A model generated the notes under the pieces. The model had not been told where the DNA came from and searched no databases. It saw only the letters and a list, made by a program, of their open reading frames with translations. Of a stretch of 7,836 nt of DNA, positions 1 through 5,497 are shown in pieces. Origin of the DNA: Dehalococcoidia bacterium (GTDB taxonomy: Bacteria > Chloroflexota > Dehalococcoidia > Dehalococcoidales > Fen-1064); the NCBI GenBank assembly GCA_003153955.1, contig PMCB01000030.1:1-7836 (forward strand), written 5' to 3'. The position numbers and the translations under genes are program-made. Each line of letters opens with the position of its first letter. Position 1 is the first letter of the stretch.

Positions 1-20
1 GTTACTTATGAACTTGTTAG

Positions 21-846
21 TATATCGGAAACAAACAGGCAAAATCTATTTTGCTGGATTGCTTAAGCCGTTTGGAATATCGGGGTTACGATTCTTGCGG
101 GGTGGCGATTCGCGATAGGGATATCAAAGTTTATAAAGACATCACCAGGGTAGCGGACCTCATCGAACACTCCCCTGAATTAAGCGGCACGATGGGTATC
201 GGGCATACCAGATGGGCGACGCACGGCATCCCTTCGGTCGTCAATGCCCACCCGCATATGGATTGCAGCGGTAAATTCGCGGTAGTCCATAACGGTGTCA
301 TCTCCAATTATGCCGCACTGAAACAGCAATTAATCGCCGAAGGTCATATCTTTTTATCTGAAACCGATACAGAAGTAATCCCGCACCTGGTCGAAAAATA
401 CTACGACGGTAATTTGGAAAATGCGGTCGCAGCCGCAATAGCACAAATGGAAGGAACCTACGCCGTTATCGTAATGTGCGAGCAGGAATCAAAGCTGGTC
501 GTAGCGCGTAAAGACAGTCCGCTTGTCATCGGCATCGGAGACGGCGAAAGATTTATCGCTTCCGATGTTCCGGCTTTCATCCACTATACTAACAAAGCGA
601 TATACCTGGAAAATGAAACGGTCGCGGTCATCACCGCGGACTCAGTAACAATTACTGAAAATGGAAAAGTAATCAAATGCGAGGAACAACGCGTTGATTG
701 GTGCCGGGAAAAGGGCAATAAAAATGAATATGCTCATTTTATGCTGAAGGAAATACACGAGCAGCCGGAAGTTGTAGCTAATACGCTCGGACCCAATGTT
801 CTGTTGGATCTGGACACTTCGCTTGACAGTACTGCCAAAGCATATT
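21..846 (+). pseudogene. glmS: glmS fragment (glutamine amidotransferase domain only)
   Basis: This is the N-terminal glutaminase part of glutamine-fructose-6-phosphate aminotransferase, the cytoplasmic enzyme making glucosamine-6-phosphate for cell-wall precursors. Homology begins at TAT (21) with YIGNKQAKSILLDCLSRLEY and continues through GHTRWATHG, HNGVISNY, SETDTEVIPHLVE and HFMLKEIHEQPE (near 745-775). The frame has TAG at 18-20 exactly where the MCGI(V/I)G start should lie, so the N-terminal nucleophile Cys is absent. The first usable start, TTG at 51, is inside the domain. Recognisable GlmS stops between about 787 and 846. Both sugar-binding SIS domains are gone: roughly 270 residues remain of a usual 600. 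The same frame stays open to 1055, but its last ~70 codons are an out-of-frame reading of the PAP2 gene. I am confident of the family and that it is broken. Whether this is a real rearrangement or an assembly join cannot be told from the sequence. Confidence 0.85.
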
Positions 847-1137
847 CTAGTTCAAGTCTTCTACCCTATGCAAACCAATGGATTCCCCAGCGGTCATGCC
901 ATGTTTTCCATTATGGTATTGGGACTCTTGGCTTATTTTATATTCATCAATGTAAAAAACCATATCCTGAGAACGGTAATTCTGATAGGTTTGGTAGCTT
1001 TAATCCTTTTAATCGGTGTTTCTCGGGTTTATCTCGGAGTCCACTGGCCCAGTGACGTTGTTGGAGGCTACATTATAGGCGGAGCCTTATTAACCGGGCT
1101 AATCTGGTTCTACCGGACCCGCAAGGCCTCTCATTAG
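847..1137 (+). pseudogene. PAP2-family phosphatase, C-terminal fragment
   Basis: This is the C-terminal half of a membrane PAP2 phosphatase (lipid phosphatase or undecaprenyl-diphosphatase type). Recognisable sequence starts with LVQVFYPMQTNGFPSGHAMF at 847. Conserved motif 2 (PSGH, from 886) and motif 3 (SRVYLGVHWPSD, 1021-1056, with the SRx5Hx3D spacing and the catalytic His) are intact. Three hydrophobic segments lie around PSGH, between the motifs and after motif 3. Motif 1 (KxxxxxxRP) and the N-terminal membrane helices are missing, because the sequence before 847 is glmS in another frame. An ATG at 796 would read into this fragment, but it lies in glmS-derived DNA, has no convincing ribosome site and would give 113 residues without motif 1. 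Active enzyme is therefore unlikely. The stop at 1135-1137 is followed by a gene-free stretch and a terminator at 1316. Confidence 0.8.
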
Positions 1138-1315
1138 TTTAACAACATGGGAGACTTTAGCATCACACAAAATGACGAAATGTGACATTTTGATGGTTTT
1201 TATTCATCTTGTGCATAGCCATCCATACTTCTTTGCCATATACTGAATCAAGCAGGAGTGAGAGAGTGCCGCTTTGACTCTACTCACCCAGAGTTATTGA
1301 CATAATAAGCAATAA
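1138..1315. other. gene-free stretch with an inverted repeat
   Basis: Together with the terminator and the leader of the next gene, this makes 299 bases without a gene (1138-1436). I see no plausible coding frame and no RNA gene. It contains the inverted repeat CAAAATG (1168-1174) / CATTTTG (1186-1192), which encloses a smaller palindrome AAATGT-G-ACATTT (1178-1190). It could be an operator or a weak hairpin, but nothing identifies a regulator. It lies too far from the next start (1437), and before a terminator, to be an obvious control site for that gene. Confidence 0.3.
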
Positions 1316-1352
1316 AGACGCCTCCGGAAATATGGAGGCGTCTGTTTATTTT
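1316..1352 (+). terminator. Rho-independent terminator
   Basis: A perfect 10-bp stem AGACGCCTCC / GGAGGCGTCT (1316-1325 and 1334-1343) with an 8-nt loop is followed by the T-rich run GTTTATTTT. It would end transcription from the glmS/PAP2 region before the lipoprotein gene. The stem core is shared with the hairpins at 2400 and 7318. Confidence 0.85.
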
Positions 1353-1436
1353 GACCAAAATAATCACTAGCATTCACAGAAAAAGCAGAGATTCAGATTT
1401 TAGTCTAAAATTAAATCAGGTGGTGGAGGTGAGGAA

Positions 1437-2294
1437 ATGGTGAAAGTTAAAAAAATACTTGCCGGCTGCGGTTTGGCAGCGGTCGCTTGTGTGATGTGGC
1501 TCGTTGCTGCCTGTACCCAATCAGGGATTAATACCGTTCCCGGTCAACCAATCAAGGTTGCCAGTACCGGTAAAACAAATTCAACCACCGCAAGTGAACC
1601 TCCGATCTTGGACAATGCGGGAACGACGATACCTTTCACGACAACCACGCAGCCAGATGAAAACTCTCCAGCAAACAGCGCACCTCCGGCTGCGAGTGTT
1701 CCCGTCCTTGAGGGAAGAACAACGCCGGCAGACATTGGCAATTATGTGCTTAATGTCACCGGACTCGTAAATAATCCCACAGCCTTATCATATGCACAAA
1801 TCCTGTCATTGCCTGCCGTAACTCAAAAAATTGGGATTTACTGCCCGAGTGTGACCAGAGCGGCTGACGAGTGGACCGGAGTCCGGTTATCGACAATACT
1901 CAATGCAGCAGGACTGACGCCTGACGCGACCGAAGTATATCTCATCGGAGCCGACGGATACTTCACCGTGTTGACACTGCAAAATGCTTTAGCCAGTAAT
2001 ATTTTCCTGGCATACCTGACGAACGGGCAAGCACTGTCGGAAGAACGGGGATACCCGCTCCGGCTAATCGACGGCGGAAACAACGGACAGGATTGGATAA
2101 GATGGATAACCAATATCGAAGTTAAATCTTCTTTAGCTTCTTTTTCAAATCATTCAGGCAGCATTCAGAATGCCCGCAGCAACGTTCCTACCTCCGGCAG
2201 CAAGCTGTGTGCCTGCTTCATTCCGGCAGTTGCAGCCAATTACCGGATAACACAGAAAACAGAATCAAAGGCGGAGCAGATAGATTCTCTGTAA
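1437..2294 (+). CDS. lipoprotein with molybdopterin-oxidoreductase (sulfite-oxidase) fold
   Basis: This is a 285-residue secreted protein. Residues 1-26 form a lipoprotein signal: basic start MVKVKK, hydrophobic core, and lipobox VAAC with Cys26 as the likely lipidated residue (an earlier LAGC at 8-11 precedes the hydrophobic core, so is less likely). Residues 27-95 are a Thr/Ser/Pro-rich linker. Residues 98-229 match the sulfite-oxidase/YedY-type molybdopterin domain: YVLNVTGLVNNP, LSYAQILSLPAV, IYCPS, WTGVRLSTIL, AGADGY-like, YPLRL and WIRWITNIEV. Cys136 is at the place of the molybdenum-ligating Cys in the family. The last ~55 residues match nothing I know. The start is fixed by GGAGGTGAGG at 1425-1434, 2 nt before ATG. 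The gene stands alone, after one terminator and before another (2400). The signal has no twin-arginine, which is odd for a molybdopterin enzyme. The fold is well supported; catalytic activity and substrate are unknown. Confidence 0.82.
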   Translation: MVKVKKILAGCGLAAVACVMWLVAACTQSGINTVPGQPIKVASTGKTNSTTASEPPILDNAGTTIPFTTTTQPDENSPANSAPPAASVPVLEGRTTPADIGNYVLNVTGLVNNPTALSYAQILSLPAVTQKIGIYCPSVTRAADEWTGVRLSTILNAAGLTPDATEVYLIGADGYFTVLTLQNALASNIFLAYLTNGQALSEERGYPLRLIDGGNNGQDWIRWITNIEVKSSLASFSNHSGSIQNARSNVPTSGSKLCACFIPAVAANYRITQKTESKAEQIDSL

Positions 2295-2399
2295 AATCAA
2301 CAGAATTTACGTTTTATCACAACCGGAAACAGCGGCGGGGTAAGAGTAGACGGTTTTACGCCACTTACCATGAATTCCTGATACAAAAAATAATAGAGG

Positions 2400-2430
2400 C
2401 GCCCCCGGAAAAACGGAGGCGTTTTCTTTT
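2400..2430. terminator. Rho-independent terminator, probably bidirectional
   Basis: An 8-bp stem CGCCCCCG (2400-2407) / CGGAGGCG (2414-2421) has one C-A mismatch and a GAAAAA loop. It is followed on the plus strand by TTTTCTTTT (2422-2430). Read on the minus strand, the hairpin is followed a few bases on by a T-rich run (complement of 2384-2394). It lies between the convergent lipoprotein and zinc-ribbon genes and can serve both. It begins 105 bases after the lipoprotein stop. Confidence 0.75.
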
Positions 2431-2439
2431 GGCTAATTG

Positions 2440-2676
2440 TCAGTTTGACCCTGCGGCTTTTTCCACCAGATCGGGGCTGTCTTCGTTAACCGGATTTTGT
2501 TTGATTTCGGTTCGATCCAATATCTTGATTTGCCCCACAGTGTTTACGATGACCAGTTCAGAGATGTTGTTTTTCTCTCCGCAGCGCGCGCATTCTTCAA
2601 ACCAGCCATCAGCCTCCCGTTTTATGAGCAGAAGACCATTACACCGGGGACAAGTTTTTTGATTCTGAATTGCCAT
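2440..2676 (-). CDS. small zinc-ribbon protein, function unknown
   Basis: This is a 78-residue soluble protein with two CxxC pairs, CPRC (9-12) and CARC (29-32), separated by 16 residues. That is the pattern of a four-Cys zinc ribbon. A polar C-terminal half (LVIVNTVGQIKILDRTEIKQ, then an acidic tail) has no recognised motif. The frame is open further upstream, but the start is set at ATG 2676-2674 because AAGGAG (2689-2684 on the minus strand) lies 7 nt before it and the upstream extension has no zinc-ribbon character. No enzyme domain is present. Related small ribbons are often nucleic-acid- or protein-binding, but the sequence does not say which. It is 184 bases downstream of arfB on the same strand; co-transcription is possible and not shown. 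Confidence 0.75.
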   Translation of the reverse strand: MAIQNQKTCPRCNGLLLIKREADGWFEECARCGEKNNISELVIVNTVGQIKILDRTEIKQNPVNEDSPDLVEKAAGSN

Positions 2677-2683
2677 TGCTTCG

Positions 2684-2689
2684 CTCCTT
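2684..2689 (-). promoter_or_regulatory. ribosome binding site that decides the zinc-ribbon start
   Basis: AAGGAG on the minus strand lies 7 nt upstream of the ATG at 2676. It favours the 78-residue product over a longer reading beginning at 2769. Confidence 0.7.
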
Positions 2690-2860
2690 GCTGCTTTTGT
2701 TGCGGCGTTTGTCACGGTAACACAAGTTCGAGACAAGTAACAGCCGTATCTATAATTAAACTGTACCACGAGTTTTTGCCATTTTGGTTAAGGGCATGTT
2801 TCAGCGGCGTAAAGATTGCGTTAAGAATATGTGATTTTGTAAGGAAACGGACAAACCGTG

Positions 2861-3283
2861 TTATGTGTCGCTGACCTCTGACCGGCGTGATTTTTTTATT
2901 TCGGTGTGATGATGCTTCGCGTCTAAGCGGCGTAATTTGGAACCATAAGTCGGTTTCGTTCTGTGCCGGATTTCAGGTTCGAGGGCAGCTTTGCGAATCA
3001 ATTCAATCAGGCGTTTTAAGGCATCATCGCGATTGGCTTTTTGGGTACGAAAGCGCCGCGCGTCGATTATCAGCCAACCGTCTTCGGTCATTCGTTCACC
3101 CGCCAATGATTTTAATCGTTTCCTGACCGGTTCTGACAAAGAAGTCGAGTTCAGAACATCAAAACGAAGCCGGACCGCGGTAGAGACCTTGTTGACATTT
3201 TGCCCTCCCGGCCCCGAAGCCCGGATGAACTCTTCTTTAATGGCTTTCTCTTCAATTGAAATAGCAGGTGTGATGTAGATCAT
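2861..3283 (-). CDS. arfB: alternative ribosome-rescue factor ArfB (peptidyl-tRNA hydrolase)
   Basis: ArfB (YaeJ) enters the empty A site of ribosomes stalled at the 3' end of broken mRNA and hydrolyses peptidyl-tRNA independently of tmRNA. The product has 140 residues, the normal family size. The release-factor-like domain carries RASGPGGQNVNKVSTAVRLR at 21-40 with the catalytic GGQ at 26-28. The lysine/arginine-rich tail (about 110-135, KLRRLDAKHHHTEIKKSRR) is the part that in this family lies in the mRNA entry channel. The ATG at 3283 gives the typical beginning MIYITPAISIEEK. The open frame extends upstream to 3526 but that part is unlike the family. No clear Shine-Dalgarno is visible, so expression may be low or leaderless. 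It is divergent from gpmA, with 178 bases between the starts. The very short tail and presence of GGQ without codon-recognition domains exclude RF1/RF2. Confidence 0.92.
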   Translation of the reverse strand: MIYITPAISIEEKAIKEEFIRASGPGGQNVNKVSTAVRLRFDVLNSTSLSEPVRKRLKSLAGERMTEDGWLIIDARRFRTQKANRDDALKRLIELIRKAALEPEIRHRTKPTYGSKLRRLDAKHHHTEIKKSRRSEVSDT

Positions 3284-3330
3284 GACTTGAGTGTACAACA
3301 GCAAATCGGGCGACGCAACATCAGATGCAA

Positions 3331-3359
3331 TTGGGATTAAACTTCCCCTTTGATAGATA
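3331..3359 (+). promoter_or_regulatory. possible promoter of gpmA
   Basis: TTGGGA (3331-3336), a 17-nt spacer and TAGATA (3354-3359) give a weak sigma-70-like match about 100 bases upstream of gpmA. Other A/T-rich hexamers nearby (e.g. TATATT at 3369) are also possible, so this is a guess. The leader 3380-3460 contains GTACC (3389-3393) and GGTAC (3422-3426), which could close a small stem, but matches no riboswitch I recognise. Confidence 0.25.
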
Positions 3360-3447
3360 AGATATGTTATATTGGAAAATGACGGTGGGTACCCGGAAAA
3401 ACGGCTCCAGCGGGAACGAAAGGTACTGATGTTAAAAAAAAGCTTTC

Positions 3448-3454
3448 GGGAGGG
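3448..3454 (+). promoter_or_regulatory. ribosome binding site that decides the gpmA start
   Basis: GGGAGGG is 7 nt upstream of ATG 3462. It selects this start over the in-frame upstream ATGs at 3372 and 3429, whose extra residues are absent from the family. Confidence 0.75.
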
Positions 3455-3461
3455 TAATAAA

Positions 3462-4211
3462 ATGACAATCAAACTCGTACTTATCAGACATGGTGAAAGT
3501 AACTGGAACAAAGAAGACAGATTCACCGGATGGACAGATGTCGACCTGTCCGAAAACGGTATAGCTGAGGCTAAAGAAGCCGGAAGATTATTAAAGAAGA
3601 ACGGTTATACGTTTGATGTCGCATTTACTTCGATGCTCAAGCGGGCAATCAGGACCCTGTGGCTGGTTGAGGATGAGATGGACCTGATGTGGATACCGGT
3701 GCAGCATTCATGGCGGCTGAATGAAAGGCATTACGGCGCGCTGCAGGGATTGAATAAAGCGGAAATGGCCGCGAAAGTCGGGGAAGAGCAGGTACATATC
3801 TGGAGAAGGAGTTATGATGTTCCTCCGCCGGCGCTCGAGATAACGGATAAAAGATATTCGGGGAATGACCCGAAATACGCAGGCCTGAGTAAAAACGAGT
3901 TGCCGCTGACGGAAAGTTTGAAAGATACGGTGGCCAGATGCATCCCCTATTGGCGGGATGCCATTGCCCCGACCCTGTTATCCGGGAAACGCGTGATAGT
4001 GGCGGCTCACGGTAATAGTCTGCGCGCCATGGTAAAATACCTGGACAACATCAGCGATAAGGACATCCCTAATTTGAACATACCGACCGGGATCCCGCTG
4101 GTTTACGAGCTTGATGCACAACTGAAACCACTAAATCATTATTACCTGGGAGACGCCGCGGCGGTCGAAAAAGCGACGACTAAAGTTTCTAACCAGGGGA
4201 AAATTAAATAA
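3462..4211 (+). CDS. gpmA: 2,3-bisphosphoglycerate-dependent phosphoglycerate mutase
   Basis: This cytoplasmic enzyme interconverts 3-phosphoglycerate and 2-phosphoglycerate in glycolysis and gluconeogenesis through a phosphohistidine. The 249 residues match the bacterial GpmA length (about 250). Visible motifs are [10 protein letters not shown] with phospho-acceptor His10, [13 protein letters not shown] (21-33), SMLKRAIRT (57-65), [14 protein letters not shown] with Glu88 as the general acid/base, the substrate-binding [10 protein letters not shown] (114-123), and [14 protein letters not shown] with the second catalytic His183. All expected active-site residues are present, so it should be functional and not merely a generic histidine phosphatase. 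The start is set by GGGAGGG at 3448. The dehydrogenase gene follows after 84 bases on the same strand with no terminator between, so the two are probably one transcript (inference). Confidence 0.96.
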   Translation: MTIKLVLIRHGESNWNKEDRFTGWTDVDLSENGIAEAKEAGRLLKKNGYTFDVAFTSMLKRAIRTLWLVEDEMDLMWIPVQHSWRLNERHYGALQGLNKAEMAAKVGEEQVHIWRRSYDVPPPALEITDKRYSGNDPKYAGLSKNELPLTESLKDTVARCIPYWRDAIAPTLLSGKRVIVAAHGNSLRAMVKYLDNISDKDIPNLNIPTGIPLVYELDAQLKPLNHYYLGDAAAVEKATTKVSNQGKIK

Positions 4212-4295
4212 GAGCTTTAGGGATTTGCGGTTCAGAATCGATTACCGTAAAAGATAACAAACACAGCGATAATTAAAGACCACAGGAGCGAGCGC

Positions 4296-5303
4296 ATGGA
4301 ACAAAAAAGTTTAAAGGTAAAGCGTATCGACATTGGCAGCACACTGGACCCGGTAACGGTGGAGAACGCGGCACTGGCGAAAGCAAATCTGTCGGTAGAA
4401 AGGGTTGATGCGGCGACGGAAGGGGAGATTATCGCTGCCGCCAAAGACACCGAGATTGTCCTGACGCGCTATGCGCAAATGAGTAGAAGCGTAGTGGAGA
4501 AACTGCCTAAATTACTGGCGATTATCCGCTACGGAATCGGTTACGACTCGATCGATGTCGATGCCGCTACAGATAATCGGGTTCTGGTGGTGAATGTCCC
4601 CGACTTCTGTTATGAAGAAGTTTCCAACCATGCGATGGGGATGCTGCTGATGTTAGCCCGGAAATTAATGCTCCAGAGCAACACGCTGAAAACGGAAGGC
4701 TGGAAACCCGCTTATAACCTGATAGCGCCGATGGGCTCCATTACCGGACAAACGCTGGGCATTATCGGGTGCGGGCATATCGGGCGGATTGTCGCGAGGA
4801 AAGCGCAATGCTTCGGCATGAAAGTGATCGGCTATGACCCGCACGTCGACAGGAAGTTAACGGACGAAGCCGGCATCACCATGAAAAGCCTCCCGGAAGT
4901 GATGAAAGAATCGGATTATATCTCCTGCAATCCGCTTCTGTGGAAAGAAACGTTCCATATTGTGGGGGAAAATGAATTCAAAATGATGAAGCCGACGGCT
5001 TTCATTATCAATACCTCTCGTGGGCCGGTCATCGACCAGCAGGCGCTGGTCAAAGCACTAAAAGAAAACCGGATCGCCGGCGCCGGTATCGATGTTTATG
5101 AAAAAGAGCCGATAGACGTAAATGACCCGATGCTGAAAATGAATAATGTCATCCTCACGCCGCACACCGCCTTTTATTCGGATGCATCTGACATCCGTGT
5201 CCGGACCAGCGTGGCACAGGAAGCGGTCAGAATTGCGCAGGGGCACCTGCCGAAGAATGTTGTGAATAAAGGGGTCAAGCCCAAGGTCAATCTCCTGCCT
5301 TAG
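4296..5303 (+). CDS. D-2-hydroxyacid dehydrogenase, CtBP-like
   Basis: This NAD-dependent 2-ketoacid reductase / D-hydroxyacid dehydrogenase has 335 residues. The split catalytic domain begins the protein. The inserted Rossmann domain carries LGIIGCGHIGR (154-164, GxGxxG at 158-163) and acidic Asp181 at the end of beta-2 (VIGYDP), which favours NAD over NADP. Catalytic residues are Arg242 (INTSRGPVID), Glu271 (VYEKEP) and His290 (ILTPHTAFYS). TPHTAFYSDAS and the NVVNKG ending resemble the C-terminal-binding-protein-like subgroup rather than canonical SerA, and there is no ACT domain. The substrate cannot be read from sequence; glycerate/hydroxypyruvate or 3-phosphoglycerate are candidates because gpmA is adjacent. 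Start ATG 4296 is supported by AGGAG at 4284-4288. Downstream lies the hairpin element at 5340, which may also terminate the transcript. Confidence 0.92.
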   Translation: MEQKSLKVKRIDIGSTLDPVTVENAALAKANLSVERVDAATEGEIIAAAKDTEIVLTRYAQMSRSVVEKLPKLLAIIRYGIGYDSIDVDAATDNRVLVVNVPDFCYEEVSNHAMGMLLMLARKLMLQSNTLKTEGWKPAYNLIAPMGSITGQTLGIIGCGHIGRIVARKAQCFGMKVIGYDPHVDRKLTDEAGITMKSLPEVMKESDYISCNPLLWKETFHIVGENEFKMMKPTAFIINTSRGPVIDQQALVKALKENRIAGAGIDVYEKEPIDVNDPMLKMNNVILTPHTAFYSDASDIRVRTSVAQEAVRIAQGHLPKNVVNKGVKPKVNLLP

Positions 5304-5339
5304 CACATAATCAACCTTAATGAGTTTGCCATAAAACGC

Positions 5340-5446
5340 TGGATTGTCGGGTCAAGCCCGACAATGACAATGAAAAGAAAATAGCTTCAAGCTTTGCTTG
5401 AAGCTATTTTCCCAGGTTTGTCATTCCCGACCTGATCGGGAATCCA
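5340..5446. repeat. three-hairpin palindromic element (REP/BIME- or MITE-like)
   Basis: The element is bounded by TGGATT (5340-5345) and AATCCA (5441-5446). It contains three perfect hairpins in a row. Hairpin A is ATTGTCGGG / CCCGACAAT (5343-5351, 5357-5365) with loop TCAAG. Hairpin B is GAAAATAGCTTCAAGC / GCTTGAAGCTATTTTC (5377-5392, 5396-5411), a 16-bp stem with loop TTT. Hairpin C is ATTCCCGA / TCGGGAAT (5423-5430, 5436-5443) with loop CCTGA. AATGACAA (5363-5370) and TTGTCATT (5418-5425) also pair, so A and C are related arms in opposite orientation. Arm C resembles the widespread intergenic type TGTCATTCCCGA-x-TCGGGAATCC. The central A-flanked, T-ended stem may act as a terminator in either direction. 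No transposase is encoded. Confidence 0.85.
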
Positions 5447-5457
5447 CATAAATAATT

Positions 5458-5463
5458 TATAAT
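5458..5463 (+). promoter_or_regulatory. -10 element TATAAT upstream of the solute-binding protein gene
   Basis: This is a perfect TATAAT, 35 bases before ATG 5498. No good -35 is visible at 16-18 bases upstream; that position falls inside the right arm of the hairpin element. If real, it implies a leader of about 30 nt. The A/T-rich surroundings make a chance match possible. Confidence 0.35.
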
Positions 5464-5497
5464 GATTATTTTCGGATAGTCTCAGATTCCGATAAAA

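Noticed and set aside
51..1055. A single 334-residue protein beginning with the GlmS domain
   Set aside because: Its last ~70 codons are an out-of-frame reading of the PAP2 fragment, whose real frame carries conserved PSGH and SRx5Hx3D motifs. The TTG at 51 is inside the domain, so this is no designed fusion.
2207..2662. Plus-strand open frame overlapping the lipoprotein end and the terminator
   Set aside because: It reads through the hairpin at 2400-2430 and the opposite-strand zinc-ribbon gene, and its translation has no recognisable character.
2497..2874. Plus-strand open frame over the zinc-ribbon gene
   Set aside because: The minus strand has two CxxC pairs and a well-placed AAGGAG. 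The plus frame has no motif and runs through both that gene and the intergenic stretch.
3380..3461. A riboswitch or attenuator in the gpmA leader
   Set aside because: Only a 5-bp GTACC/GGTAC pairing and a short CCCG/CGGG stem are visible, and no known aptamer core is recognised.
3284..3526. N-terminal extension of ArfB
   Set aside because: The family begins at the equivalent of MIYITPAISIEEK. The extension is hydrophobic low-quality sequence overlapping the gpmA leader.
5340..5446. A CRISPR array or attachment site
   Set aside because: There are no regularly spaced direct repeats, no cas or integrase gene, and the symmetry is inverted rather than direct.
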